64,000 nt of DNA from positions 1,088,001 to 1,152,000 of the forward strand of contig NZ_CP016537.2 of the NCBI RefSeq assembly GCF_001687585.2, written 5' to 3'. Below, in pieces: positions 9,210-19,470 of this stretch (positions are counted from its first letter, which is position 1; every line of letters starts with the position of its first letter). This DNA is from Planococcus halocryophilus (GTDB taxonomy: Bacteria; Bacillota; Bacilli; Bacillales_A; Planococcaceae). Below the pieces are notes generated by a model. It saw only the letters and a program-made list of their open reading frames with translations, did no database searches and was not told the origin of the DNA. The position numbers and the translations under genes are program-made.

Positions 9210-9224
9210 AGGGAGCTGTTTTAA

Positions 9225-10520
<1,296 letters not shown>

Positions 10521-10584
10521 AGGTGTATTAAGTAGAAAACGAGTAGATTCAGATATTTTGTAAACCAAGATTTCTATAGAGTGT

Positions 10585-10619
10585 ATGCGTAAGGCGGTGA
10601 CTTTTTCCGCCTTACGCAT
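10585..10619 (+). terminator. Terminator-like hairpin after eno
   Basis: ATGCGTAAGGCGG and CCGCCTTACGCAT form a perfect 13-bp stem with a 9-base loop. The T tract downstream is weak, so it may also serve as a 3' stabilising hairpin. Confidence 0.75.
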
Positions 10620-10639
10620 TACTCTAATTTATCTTTGGA

Positions 10640-10670
10640 AAAATAGAAGGCATTTGCCTTCTATTTTCTA
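10640..10670 (+). terminator. Second hairpin/terminator after eno
   Basis: AAAATAGAAGGCA (10640-10652) and TGCCTTCTATTTT (10655-10667) are exact inverted repeats. It lies between the glycolytic operon and secG, and either strand could use it. Confidence 0.75.
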
Positions 10671-10744
10671 TTGCTATTGTCACCGGTCACAATGTTTGGT
10701 AAACTTAATTTTGTTGTGAACGTTCGTTTCAGGAGGTGGAATTT

Positions 10745-10972
10745 ATGCATACGTTGTTAATGACATTACTCGTCATCGTATCGCTCGCATTAATCGTAGT
10801 CGTTTTATTGCAATCTGGAAAAAGTGCAGGTCTTTCAGGAGCCATCTCCGGTGGAGCAGAGCAACTTTTCGGTAAGCAAAAAGCTCGTGGCTTGGACTTA
10901 GTCTTACACCGAGTAACGATTGTACTTGCTGCCTTATTCTTTATTCTGGCTATTGCCGTAACGAAAGTTTAA
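10745..10972 (+). CDS. secG: SecG, preprotein translocase subunit
   Basis: Small membrane subunit of the SecYEG channel. The 75 residues show two transmembrane segments (about 1-20 and 55-72) separated by the conserved cytoplasmic loop [17 protein letters not shown]. The ATG at 10745 lies 8 bases after AGGAGG (10731-10736); an in-frame GTG at 10736 overlaps that ribosome site. The order eno-secG-est-rnr-smpB-ssrA is conserved in Bacilli. Confidence 0.95.
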   Translation: MHTLLMTLLVIVSLALIVVVLLQSGKSAGLSGAISGGAEQLFGKQKARGLDLVLHRVTIVLAALFFILAIAVTKV

Positions 10973-10987
10973 TGTAGATGATTAAAT

Positions 10988-11016
10988 CGCCTGACCATAC
11001 ATGGTTAGGCGTTTTC
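10988..11016 (+). terminator. Terminator after secG
   Basis: CGCCTGACCAT and ATGGTTAGGCG form an 11-bp stem with one G-U pair, followed by TTTTCTTTT. Confidence 0.85.
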
Positions 11017-11043
11017 TTTTAGTATTAGAATGGAGGAGTTTTC

Positions 11044-11790
11044 ATGCGAGTTTCGCAACCAAAACCATTTTTCTTTAAAAAAGGCCCACGGGCAGTAATT
11101 CTTTTGCATGGCTTCACAGGAAATTCAGCAGATGTTCGGATGTTGGGGCGTTTTCTTGAAACTAATGGATATACAAGCATAGCGCCGCATTTCGCAGGAC
11201 ATGGCGTGGCACCAGAAGAATTAGTTGGCACTGGTCCAACTGATTGGTGGAAAGACGTAGAGCAAGCTTATGATACCTTAATAGAAGAAGGATACTCTGA
11301 AATTGCAGTAGCTGGATTGTCACTTGGCGGCGTATTTAGCTTGAAATTAGGGTATACAAAGCCTATCAAGGGTATTGTTTCGATGTGTGCACCTATGAAT
11401 ATGAAATCCACTGATTTAATGTATCAAGGAGTTTTGAAATATGCGCGCGATTATAAGAACTATGAAGGAAAAAGCGATGAACTTATCGAAAAAGAAATAG
11501 AGGCTTTTCAAGAAAAACCGATGGAATCATTGGCTGATTTGCGTGACTTGGTTGCAGACGTAAAAGAGCATGTGGATCACATTTATGCACCTTTATTTGT
11601 TGTTCAAGGTAGATTGGATACAGTAATTGATACAGATTCGGCTAATGTCATTTATGACAACTCAGAATCGACCGATAAACACATAAAATGGTATGAAAAT
11701 TCAGGCCACGTTATTACGCTCGATAAAGAAAAAAAGAAATTGCACGAAGACATTTTCACATTTCTTGAATCATTAGATTGGAGTGTGTGA
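11044..11790 (+). CDS. Carboxylesterase, Est30/YvaK type
   Basis: Alpha/beta hydrolase closely resembling Geobacillus Est30 and B. subtilis YvaK, which hydrolyse short-chain carboxylic esters. The 248 residues are typical. The oxyanion motif is [12 protein letters not shown], nucleophile Ser93 lies in AGLSLGG, the acid Asp in QGRLDTVID (about 192), and the base His in NSGHVITLD (about 222). GGAGGAG precedes the ATG. It is 24 bases upstream of rnr, and the pairing is conserved in Bacilli, but the physiological substrate is unknown. Confidence 0.92.
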   Translation: MRVSQPKPFFFKKGPRAVILLHGFTGNSADVRMLGRFLETNGYTSIAPHFAGHGVAPEELVGTGPTDWWKDVEQAYDTLIEEGYSEIAVAGLSLGGVFSLKLGYTKPIKGIVSMCAPMNMKSTDLMYQGVLKYARDYKNYEGKSDELIEKEIEAFQEKPMESLADLRDLVADVKEHVDHIYAPLFVVQGRLDTVIDTDSANVIYDNSESTDKHIKWYENSGHVITLDKEKKKLHEDIFTFLESLDWSV

Positions 11791-11814
11791 ACTGTTATAA
11801 AGGAGGAGTTAGAT

Positions 11815-14139
11815 TTGGGGAATCCCGAAAAATCATTAGAGCAGCGCTTATTAGTTTTCATGCGTGAAGAAGCTTATAAACCGCTGACAGTACAAGAAAT
11901 AGAAGAACAATTCGGTTTTGTAGATGCCGATGAGTTTACAAAATTAGTGAAAACATTAGTAAGATTAGAAGAATCTGGAACACTTATCCGTTCAAGGTCA
12001 AACCGTTATGGAGTTCCAGAACGGATGAATTTAATGCGCGGGAAATTTATTGGACATCCAAAAGGATTTGGATTTGTGGCACCTGAAGAAGCAGGCTTAG
12101 ACGATGTGTTTATCCCACCAACTGAAGTAAATAGTGCGATTAATGGAGATACCGTATTAATCCGCATATCTGAAGGTTCTTCAGGGGATCGTCGTGAAGG
12201 CGCAATTATCCGGATTATCGAACGCGGAACTACTAAAGCAGTTGGAACGTTCCAAGAAAATAAAGGTTTTGGCTTTGTCGTAACAGATGATAAAAAAATG
12301 AATATGGATATCTTTATTGCAAAAGACGACACGTTAGGTGCTGTAGATGGTCACAAAGTTGTGGTAGAAATTACCGGATGGCCAGAAGGCAGAATGTCAG
12401 CAACGGGCATGGTGACGCAAATTCTTGGTCACAAAAACGATCCGGGTGTTGATATTCTTTCAATTATTCATAAATATGGCATCGAAACAGAATTTCCACC
12501 AGATGTACTAGACCAAGCAAATAATGTGCCAGACCAAATTGATCCAGCAGATTTAAATGACCGTCGCGATTTGCGCAACGAACAAATTGTAACGATTGAT
12601 GGAGCTGACGCTAAAGATTTAGATGATGCTGTTCAAGTAGTTAAGTATGATGACGGGACGTATAAATTAGGTGTTCACATTGCTGACGTTAGTCATTACG
12701 TAACGGAAGGTTCTGCAATAGATCGTGAAGCATATGATCGTGCGACGAGTATTTATTTGACAGATCGCGTTATCCCAATGATACCGCATCGCTTGTCGAA
12801 TGGTATTTGTTCATTAAATCCACAAGTAGACCGTTTGACATTGTCATGTGAAATGATCTTCAATGATCAAGGCGAAGTGCAATCACATGATATTTTCCAA
12901 AGTGTCATTAACACATCAGCTCGTATGACATATACGGATGTTTATGAAATTTTAGAGCAAGACAATCAAGAACTAAAAGAGCAATATAGCGAATTAGTGC
13001 CTATGTTTGAATTGATGAAAGAATTAGCAGAAGTTCTTCGCACGAAACGTATGCGCCGCGGAGCTATTGATTTTGACTTTAAAGAGTCAAAAGTATTAGT
13101 CGACGAAAACGGTTACCCAGTAGATGTTGTGATTCGCGAACGTACAGTAGCTGAACGTTTAATCGAAGAATTTATGCTAGCTGCCAATGAAACAGTGGCT
13201 GAGCAGTTTCATACCATGGAAGTTCCAGCAATTTATCGTATTCACGAAGATCCAAAACCGGAAAAATTACAACGCTTTTTCGAATTTGTAACGAATTTTG
13301 GGATTGTGGTAAAAGGATCTGGTACTCAGATTCATCCACGAGCTTTGCAAGAAATTGTTGAATCGATTGCAGGGACACCAGAAGAACCGGTAGTTTCCAC
13401 AATGATGTTGCGTTCAATGCAGCAAGCGAAATATTCAGCTGAAAGTTTAGGGCATTTTGGGTTATCGACAGAATTTTATACGCATTTCACGTCGCCAATT
13501 CGTCGCTATCCCGATTTAATCGTGCATCGTTTAATTCGTACGTACTTAATCGAAAAAGATTTATCGAAGAAAACAATCGCTTATTGGGAAGCCAATATGG
13601 ATGATATTGCAACGCACACATCAGAACGTGAACGTCGAGCAGTAGAAGCAGAACGTGACACTGATGCGTTGAAGAAATCTCAATTCATGGCTGATAAAAT
13701 CGGTGAACAGTTTACAGGTATCATTTCTTCTGTGACGAATTTCGGTTTGTTTATTGAACTGCCGAATACAATTGAAGGCTTAGTGCACGTTTCAAACATG
13801 ACGGATGATTATTACCGTTTTGACGATCGCAGCATGATGATGATTGGTGAACGCTCAAACCGTCAATTCCGCATTGGTGACGAAATTGAAATCAAAGTGA
13901 TTGGTGTAAAACCAGAAGAATCATCGATTGATTTTGAAATTGTCGGCATGGTACAAACGCCTCGTCGGACAAGAAAAGATCAGCCAAAAGTCATCCGTGC
14001 GAACAAAAAAGACGGTGCTGGCAAGCCAGGACGCGATGGCAAAAAGCCAGAAGGCGGCGGACCTACACGTAAGCCGAAAAACAAAAAGAAAAAGTTTTAT
14101 GAAAATGTAGCGAAACAAGGACGTAATAAGAAAAAATAA
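11815..14139 (+). CDS. rnr: Ribonuclease R
   Basis: Processive 3'-5' exoribonuclease that degrades structured RNA and acts with SmpB-tmRNA on stalled messages. The 774 residues are arranged as an N-terminal winged helix (about 5-65), two cold-shock domains (about 70-225, with GFGFV motifs), the RNB catalytic domain with [13 protein letters not shown] (about 258-270), an S1 domain (about 630-710) and a very basic Lys-rich tail. The start is TTG with GGAGGAG upstream. It is followed by a terminator and then smpB. The basic tail is long, as in other Bacilli. Confidence 0.97.
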   Translation: MGNPEKSLEQRLLVFMREEAYKPLTVQEIEEQFGFVDADEFTKLVKTLVRLEESGTLIRSRSNRYGVPERMNLMRGKFIGHPKGFGFVAPEEAGLDDVFIPPTEVNSAINGDTVLIRISEGSSGDRREGAIIRIIERGTTKAVGTFQENKGFGFVVTDDKKMNMDIFIAKDDTLGAVDGHKVVVEITGWPEGRMSATGMVTQILGHKNDPGVDILSIIHKYGIETEFPPDVLDQANNVPDQIDPADLNDRRDLRNEQIVTIDGADAKDLDDAVQVVKYDDGTYKLGVHIADVSHYVTEGSAIDREAYDRATSIYLTDRVIPMIPHRLSNGICSLNPQVDRLTLSCEMIFNDQGEVQSHDIFQSVINTSARMTYTDVYEILEQDNQELKEQYSELVPMFELMKELAEVLRTKRMRRGAIDFDFKESKVLVDENGYPVDVVIRERTVAERLIEEFMLAANETVAEQFHTMEVPAIYRIHEDPKPEKLQRFFEFVTNFGIVVKGSGTQIHPRALQEIVESIAGTPEEPVVSTMMLRSMQQAKYSAESLGHFGLSTEFYTHFTSPIRRYPDLIVHRLIRTYLIEKDLSKKTIAYWEANMDDIATHTSERERRAVEAERDTDALKKSQFMADKIGEQFTGIISSVTNFGLFIELPNTIEGLVHVSNMTDDYYRFDDRSMMMIGERSNRQFRIGDEIEIKVIGVKPEESSIDFEIVGMVQTPRRTRKDQPKVIRANKKDGAGKPGRDGKKPEGGGPTRKPKNKKKKFYENVAKQGRNKKK

Positions 14140-14140
14140 A

Positions 14141-14165
14141 AAAGCGGCGCATATGCCGCTTTTTG
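14141..14165 (+). terminator. Terminator between rnr and smpB
   Basis: AAAGCGGC and GCCGCTTT flank a GCATAT loop and are followed by TTT. Confidence 0.85.
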
Positions 14166-14187
14166 AATCTAGTTGAGGTGAAACCAC

Positions 14188-14652
14188 ATGGCCAAAGGAG
14201 AAGGCAAAGTAATTGCCCAAAACAAGAAAGCCGGTTTCGATTTCTTTATTGAAGAAACAATCGAAGCGGGTATCGTCTTGCAGGGAACCGAGATTAAGTC
14301 TGCACGAAATGGCAAAGTTCAATTAAAAGATTCGTTTGTTCGAATTCGTAACGGCGAAGCTTGGATTTCAAACATGCACATCAGTCCTTATGATCAAGGC
14401 AATCAGTTTAACCACGACCCTACACGGTCGCGTAAACTGTTATTGCACAAAAAGCAAATTGCGAATTTACTGGCGCATTCAAAAGTGCAAGGTTCTGCGA
14501 TTATTCCACTGAAAATGTATTTGAAAGACGGCTTTGCAAAAGTCTTGCTCGGTGTTGGTAAGGGTAAGAAAAACTATGACAAACGAGAAGACTTGAAGAA
14601 AAAAGACGCAAAACGAGAAATCGACCGCGCGATGAAAGAACGTAACCGCTAA
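14188..14652 (+). CDS. smpB: SsrA-binding protein SmpB
   Basis: Binds tmRNA and delivers it to ribosomes stalled on messages without stop codons. The 154 residues contain the OB-fold motifs [26 protein letters not shown] and DSFVRI, and the C-terminal basic tail [17 protein letters not shown], which enters the empty mRNA channel. GAGGTG precedes the ATG. The RNA partner ssrA lies 85 bases downstream on the same strand. Confidence 0.97.
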   Translation: MAKGEGKVIAQNKKAGFDFFIEETIEAGIVLQGTEIKSARNGKVQLKDSFVRIRNGEAWISNMHISPYDQGNQFNHDPTRSRKLLLHKKQIANLLAHSKVQGSAIIPLKMYLKDGFAKVLLGVGKGKKNYDKREDLKKKDAKREIDRAMKERNR

Positions 14653-14736
14653 GACTTGATGTCTGACCATTGGTACTTTATAATAGGTTTATAGCACATG
14701 AAGCTGTTTATACATCTTCCGTGTCTCTTTTAATGA

Positions 14737-15087
14737 GGGGACGTTACGGATTCGACAGGGATGATCTGGGCTTGAGTTGCGCGTCGGAGGGTCGTCTTCG
14801 TCACAAACGTACTTATAACAACTGGCAAAACAAACCAAAACCTAGCATTCGCAGCGTAAGCTCGGATCTGCTTTATCTATCCATCGCCCATGTGGCTGGG
14901 TAAAGCTCAACTTTAGTGGGATACACCGGTTGCTACCATCTGAGGCAACCGGGAGAGATTCTCAGATTAGTGCCCAGGACGCCTGCTTATCGGCAGAATG
15001 GCGCATGAAACCTTAATAGATGAGCTACACGCGTAGATGCTTAAGTAGCGGAGTTTCTGGACGCGGGTTCGACTCCCGCCGTCTCCA
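14737..15087 (+). ncRNA. ssrA: tmRNA (ssrA), intact
   Basis: Transfer-messenger RNA for ribosome rescue. The 5' end has GGGGACGTTACGGATTCGAC and the 3' end a tRNA-like T arm (GGGTTCGACTCCC). The acceptor stem pairs GGGGACG (14737-14743) with CGTCTCC (15080-15086), with discriminator A at 15087 and CCA not encoded. The tag reading frame is 14824-14859 and gives GKTNQNLAFAA before TAA, shorter than the Bacillus tag and ending in the expected hydrophobic AFAA degradation signal. The last 41 bases of the gene form part of the attL repeat of the downstream island, but the gene is complete. Confidence 0.97.
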
Positions 15088-15096
15088 TAGTGAGAT
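15047..15096. repeat. attL: 50-bp direct repeat at ssrA 3' end
   Basis: This 50-base sequence, from AGCGGAGTTTCTGG to CCATAGTGAGAT, is identical to 28856-28905. It covers the 3' tRNA-like end of ssrA plus 9 bases. The flanks differ immediately outside the repeat. It is followed after 167 bases by an integrase gene, the standard picture of an element integrated in tmRNA. Confidence 0.95.
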
Positions 15097-15136
15097 TACT
15101 GTTAAACACAGTGGTATCAAGGTTTAAGCATGATTA

Positions 15137-15180
15137 GGGATATTTGATGGGAGTTGAACTCTTATTGAATATCCCTTTTA
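15137..15180 (+). terminator. Replacement terminator for ssrA inside the island
   Basis: GGGATATT (15137-15144) and AATATCCC (15168-15175), with an inner AGTT/AACT pairing, are followed by TTTTAT. It lies 50 bases after the ssrA 3' end, on the island side of attL. Confidence 0.6.
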
Positions 15181-15225
15181 TGTTCTTAGGTGAAATTACT
15201 CTTTATTTATATGAAATTTGGTTAT

Positions 15226-15263
15226 AAACCTCCTGATTCTAAATTGAATTAGGGGGTTTTTTT
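15226..15263 (+). promoter_or_regulatory. Hairpin/terminator enclosing the integrase ribosome site
   Basis: AAACCTCCT (15226-15234) pairs with AGGGGGTTT (15251-15259), with one G-U pair, and a seven-T run ends at 15263, directly before the GTG start of the integrase. The AGGGGG ribosome site is in the 3' arm, so the hairpin could both stop read-through from ssrA and hide the start site. Confidence 0.65.
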
Positions 15264-16238
15264 GTGTTTAGTGCTAGAAAACATGGAGTATATTCATTAA
15301 GTGAAGGGCAGGCGACTGTAGCTGACAGTGGAAATTACGTTAATAAGAACTGGACACCTATCAGTTATGGAATGGAAGTTGTCTTTAGGCAGATGCAGAT
15401 AGCTGGCAATAGACCACGGACAATTCAAAGTTACGACTATATTTTTAAACAGTTTGTTAAATTCAATGAACTGGTTTTTATTGAAGAAATCAATTCAGAT
15501 TGTATTTATAACTATTTGGAGAATCTGAATGTAAAGGTCCAGACTAAGAAAATTCGCTTAAAAACTATTAAAGCGGTGTTAGGAAAGCTTTACTTCAACA
15601 ATTGGATTAAAGATAACTTTTGGAAGAACATTCAAATCAAAGTTGATAAAGAAGTAAAATCTTCAGCTAAAGAATCGGATATTCATAAGTTGTTTCACTT
15701 AATTGATACATCAACATTCATTGGGTTTCGAGACGTTACAGCCATTAAACTAATGTTTAAAACTGGCATTAGAATTCATACTTTGTGCGAAGTGAAAGAA
15801 CGACATATAGATTTTGAAAATCAATGCTTGAATCTTGATGGTTCTACAATGAAAAATCATAAATACTTAAAGTTGCCGATTGATGCTGAATTAGCAGAGT
15901 TACTGAAGATGTTGATTAATCATAACCAGAGAATTAGAAAGCATTTTAAAACAAGTAACACGAATGTATTTATCACGCAGAATGGTTTGGCGATGAATAC
16001 AAGTAAATCTTCAAACTGTGCCATATCTAAGCAGCTAAATAAATATAGTAAACGATACGGCTTAAAGAACATTAATGCACATGCCATTAGAAGGGCATTT
16101 GCAAAGAGTTTATTAGAAAAGGGTGCTAGTGTTCCTTTAATCAGCAAAGCTTTAGGGCACAGTGATTTGGCGGTAACAACCCAGTATTTAGACTTAGATA
16201 TAGAAGAAGTATCCAATAGTTTAAAGCAATATCTATAG
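15264..16238 (+). CDS. Tyrosine recombinase/integrase of the island
   Basis: Catalyses site-specific insertion and excision of the element at the ssrA 3' end. The 324 residues include a SAM-like core-binding domain (about 30-120) and a catalytic domain: the first Arg in FKTGIRIHTLCEV, a Lys in DGSTMKNHKYLKLP, the HxxR box His273-Arg276 in HAIRRAF, His299 in LGHSDL, and nucleophile Tyr308 in TTQYLDL. The start is GTG, with AGGGGG 8 bases upstream; no ATG lies closer in frame. It is adjacent to attL on the same strand as ssrA, as in many islands. No excisionase gene could be recognised. Confidence 0.93.
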   Translation: MFSARKHGVYSLSEGQATVADSGNYVNKNWTPISYGMEVVFRQMQIAGNRPRTIQSYDYIFKQFVKFNELVFIEEINSDCIYNYLENLNVKVQTKKIRLKTIKAVLGKLYFNNWIKDNFWKNIQIKVDKEVKSSAKESDIHKLFHLIDTSTFIGFRDVTAIKLMFKTGIRIHTLCEVKERHIDFENQCLNLDGSTMKNHKYLKLPIDAELAELLKMLINHNQRIRKHFKTSNTNVFITQNGLAMNTSKSSNCAISKQLNKYSKRYGLKNINAHAIRRAFAKSLLEKGASVPLISKALGHSDLAVTTQYLDLDIEEVSNSLKQYL

Positions 16239-16820
16239 GTACAAAAAAAGAGAATGCATAAGCACTCCCTTAGTTTAAAAATTGCACTATATGTTTGGCG
16301 ACATAGTAGTGCAAAACTCATTAATTAATAGACGACAATCCATAATTGAATATGAGTTTAATTACCTTTATTTTACTTGAAAAATAGTTAAAGTGCAAAG
16401 GTCTATTTCCTAATGGTTTTTTTAGGATGAATTCTTTCGAGGTTGCCCATTAACTCGAATCAAAATAAAACTGGTCAGGTTATGACTTAGCCGATGCAGA
16501 AACTAAGTCTAGGATACAACTAATAGCTTCCTTGTTTGCTATTGTATCTGAAAGGTGGTGACTACCAATATAAAGGTCAGGAGTGGAAGGTCTGAATGAT
16601 TACGGTCATACAGAACACGCCATACATTATGATTGTTACTGAGTTCCTCATACAGAAGGATAGGTATTTACGATGCATGTAGTAGACATGTAAAACGGAT
16701 TGTAAGAACTATCGGGGCAGAAGTAGATAGTAGGGGTGTTGATTTGAGAGAATCACATTTAACAAGGGCATACAAAAACGGACCCCTCAAATGAAGGATT
16801 CATGAAGAAAAGTAATGCAA
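16239..16820 (+). ncRNA. Candidate structured non-coding RNA gene (low confidence)
   Basis: This stretch has no credible protein gene. A promoter-like TTGAAT-N17-TATTTT (16346-16374) lies upstream and a strong terminator (16821-16881) downstream. Between them are several consecutive hairpins: GACTTAG/CTAAGTC (about 16481-16510), GATAC...AATAGC/GCTATT.GTATC (16513-16550), CATGT/ACATG (about 16675-16692), ACTATC/GATAGT (about 16709-16731), and AGGGGT/ACCCCT closing a multibranch (about 16732-16788). TCATACAGAA occurs twice (about 16608 and 16650). It could instead be a decayed gene, since one frame is open for about 43 codons before a TGA near 16793. No known RNA family was recognised. Confidence 0.4.
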
Positions 16821-16881
16821 TGGCTGTCTATGTTTTAGATTCTATTAATTTAGTTTCTAAATACATAGGCAGTCATTTTTG
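16821..16881 (+). terminator. Strong terminator upstream of the defence genes
   Basis: TGGCTGTCTATGT (16821-16833) pairs with ACATAGGCAGTCA (16863-16875) over 13 bp with two G-U pairs, followed by TTTTT. It insulates the downstream genes and ends any transcript coming from 16.4-16.8 kb. Confidence 0.8.
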
Positions 16882-16977
16882 CACCAAGCCGTTGTCCTCA
16901 ATTCTGGCTTCATGTTGATAAAATATAAAAGAAAAATCAATAGATTAGGGAGTTATATAATAAATACAAATACCAGG

Positions 16978-16986
16978 TGATATAAT
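16978..16986 (+). promoter_or_regulatory. Extended -10 promoter of the AbiC-like gene
   Basis: TGATATAAT is a perfect TGN-TATAAT extended -10 element, 31 bases before the start codon. No clear -35 is seen. Confidence 0.6.
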
Positions 16987-17016
16987 ATATGTAATAAATA
17001 GTAAAAGGGTGAAGGT

Positions 17017-17814
17017 ATGAATAACACAGTTCGCTTCATTGATTCAGTAAAGGAAAATCTTATTCTTACATATGAAGAATATGAAAACTATTCTTATAAC
17101 GATTCAAATTTTGACTTTAATAAATACATATCAGATTCTGATTACCTAAAAGCAAGAATGATATTACGGAAATTAAGTAAAGAGAATGAGATTGAACTTC
17201 CAGAAACCTATGAAGTTAATAGAAGCATTAAGGAACTTTTCCAAGATATAAGCTATGCCAGTGGCTATAGTCAACAGAATACCGCTGGACGCATTGCAAT
17301 GATTTTTAATAAATACAGTACATATCTAGAAGACAATCTATATGAAGTAGAAATTGTTAAAGTTGAGTGTGAAATACCAAAAGAATTAACTTATAGAGGA
17401 ATCCAAAGTGATTTGTTAAAGTGTGAAACGAGAATTAGCGATGGGGATTTCGCAGGTGCTATTACTTCGGCTAAAACACTAGTAGAAGGGGTCTGCAAAG
17501 AAATCTTAGTGATAAAAGGAATAGACACCATAAGTGACACTGATAGCTTACCAAAATTATATACTGATTTGACTAAACAGCTTAACCTAAATTCAGCTAA
17601 TCCAAAACTTGATAACTCTTTAAAAGAAATTACTTCAGGATTAAACAAAGTAATTAAAGGATTAGCTGAAGTAAGAAATCTAAGTGGAGACAGTCATGCT
17701 AAAATCATTACACCTTCATTTCATCATGCTGTACTTGCTGTAAATGCTGCAAAAACAGTAACTAGTTTTTTGTTTCATACTTATGAATATCAAAAAGAAA
17801 AACAATTTAATTGA
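17017..17814 (+). CDS. AbiC C-terminal domain protein, probable phage-defence protein
   Basis: A 265-residue protein whose C-terminal half (about 130-255) matches the Abi_C domain of abortive-infection proteins: AKTLVEGVCKEIL, then DSLPKLYTDLTKQLNL, LNKVIKGLAEVRNLSGDSH, and HHAVLAVNAAKTVTSFLFHTYEY. The Arg-Asn...His arrangement in RNLSGDSH is what this HEPN-like fold uses. The N-terminal 120 residues are not recognised and may be a sensor region. AAAGGG (17004-17009) precedes the ATG. It is the first of four co-oriented genes in an AT-rich block. Defence function is inferred from the family and context. Confidence 0.75.
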   Translation: MNNTVRFIDSVKENLILTYEEYENYSYNDSNFDFNKYISDSDYLKARMILRKLSKENEIELPETYEVNRSIKELFQDISYASGYSQQNTAGRIAMIFNKYSTYLEDNLYEVEIVKVECEIPKELTYRGIQSDLLKCETRISDGDFAGAITSAKTLVEGVCKEILVIKGIDTISDTDSLPKLYTDLTKQLNLNSANPKLDNSLKEITSGLNKVIKGLAEVRNLSGDSHAKIITPSFHHAVLAVNAAKTVTSFLFHTYEYQKEKQFN

Positions 17815-17857
17815 AGATTTTTAGTGCATTTAATCTGTTTACAAAGGTGGAATGAAT

Positions 17858-19351
17858 TTGGCTATAAATAAGGTGTCTAATAAAAAATTAGATGAAGAAT
17901 TTGAAGTAGATGGTCTGTGGTGGTTGCCTGATGCTTTAGATAATAAGGTGTCAGGAACATTATTTTTTAACAGAAATGAAATCAAGTTAGAAATAATGGG
18001 GGCATTTCGTGATGAAGTAGGGTTTCAAGAACTTTTTGCTGAACCAAAAGCACCCTTTGAAATAGTACACGGTCAATCAGGTCATGGAGAAGAATTTACT
18101 CTTTTTAAAGCGAATTATTCATTTGATGGTGGTATGAAAAGTTATACAGGTTTTAAGTCAGAGGTATATCGTGTTTCTTCATTTATAGTAGGAGGACATT
18201 TCCCTGATAGTACAAACATTGCTTTCCATTCTTGTACGATATACCCGACATATTTAACCGCATGGCTTGATAAAAGCCCAATTACTATGGAACTTATACG
18301 AAATAGTAAGGATTATAATATAGAAACTGCTACTGCTAACTATAAAAATATTGATACATTCAGTTATAAAGTGGGAGTTTTGGAAGCGGAAATAGAAGAA
18401 TGTTATAGGGCAAATTTTACTTTAGACAATTTTAGAGAGAATTTACATTGGAAATTTGCTAGTGGAATTAAGGTTGTTGCAAGCAATGATAGAGATATGG
18501 AATGGTTTAATGATAGAGGAGTAGAACTAAAAAACTTATTTTCAATATTGATTGGAGAAGGTGTGTACTTTAAAAACATCTACTTCTTAGGCGAGTTAAA
18601 AGATAGTGATTCATTAGAAAAAGGAATACGAGATAGAAAAGGATATGCTTACTTTATAACGCAACGTGACTATAGAGATAAAGAAAAGTTTACTAATAGA
18701 GATATATTAATAAATTTTGATGATGTTAAAGAACAATTAGGAGGATTATTAAATAACTGGTTTAAAAAGAGTGAGAATTTAAAAGAAATTTATAAACTGT
18801 ACTTTGGGATTTTATATAGTGAGGTAGTTCACATAGAAAGCAGTTTATTAAAAACCATTCAAATATTAGAGATTTATCATAGAAATAAATATAATGGGAT
18901 GGTATTTAGTGTCGATAAGTTTAACTTAGAAAAGAAGAAGTTAAAGGGGCTTTCAAAGAGGAATTTGGCCAAAGAAGTACACGTGAAAATGATGGAATCT
19001 ATTGGTCGTTCAAACGAATTTAGTTTGAAAATGAGATTGGCAGAGTTAATAAATGACTTTTCTGGTGAAACACAAAAGGAATTAATAGGTGATGAAAATG
19101 ATGTTAAAAAATTCATAAAACAATTAGTGGACACTAGAAATTATTTAGCACATTATGATGCAGATAGAAAACCTAACTTACTAACTACGATTGATGAGAA
19201 ATTTTACGGTATTCAAAGGTTAAAAGCACTTGTAACATTGATACTTTTTGTTGAACTAGGTATGAGTGAAGAATTTGTAATGAAGAAAATAAAAAGTAGC
19301 AAACATTTTTCTTATAGTATTGCTAAAGCTAAAGAATTATTAAATGATTGA
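17858..19351 (+). CDS. ApeA-like HEPN anti-phage protein
   Basis: The 497-residue protein has the layout of ApeA, a single-gene anti-phage system. An N-terminal beta-rich domain (about 1-280; starts with FEVDGLWWLP and has a GTLFF strand as in the ApeA N-terminal domain family) is followed by a helical HEPN RNase domain. The RNxxxH active site is seen as Arg429-Asn430...His434 (numbered from the in-frame ATG at 17852) within VDTRNYLAHYD. TTG 17858 is preferred as start because AAAGGTGG (17843-17850) ends only 1 base before the ATG at 17852 but 7 before the TTG. It lies 43 bases after the AbiC-like gene. Cleavage of RNA on phage infection is inferred from the family. Confidence 0.8.
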   Translation: MAINKVSNKKLDEEFEVDGLWWLPDALDNKVSGTLFFNRNEIKLEIMGAFRDEVGFQELFAEPKAPFEIVHGQSGHGEEFTLFKANYSFDGGMKSYTGFKSEVYRVSSFIVGGHFPDSTNIAFHSCTIYPTYLTAWLDKSPITMELIRNSKDYNIETATANYKNIDTFSYKVGVLEAEIEECYRANFTLDNFRENLHWKFASGIKVVASNDRDMEWFNDRGVELKNLFSILIGEGVYFKNIYFLGELKDSDSLEKGIRDRKGYAYFITQRDYRDKEKFTNRDILINFDDVKEQLGGLLNNWFKKSENLKEIYKLYFGILYSEVVHIESSLLKTIQILEIYHRNKYNGMVFSVDKFNLEKKKLKGLSKRNLAKEVHVKMMESIGRSNEFSLKMRLAELINDFSGETQKELIGDENDVKKFIKQLVDTRNYLAHYDADRKPNLLTTIDEKFYGIQRLKALVTLILFVELGMSEEFVMKKIKSSKHFSYSIAKAKELLND

Positions 19352-19470
19352 AGTGATTAAAAAGATTCCGCTAAGGTTTATTTATACTATTAATTTAGTT
19401 TATTCAATAATAATTGGGGGAACTAATTAAGTTTTTATATAATGTGAATATACGACTAGAGGTGTAATTT

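Noticed and set aside
14670..14903. ORF spanning the start of ssrA
   Set aside because: It overlaps the tmRNA 5' region and is explained by the RNA gene.
16239..16820. Group II intron or retron
   Set aside because: No reverse transcriptase, no domain V-like GAAA-tetraloop helix and no retron msr/msd layout could be found.
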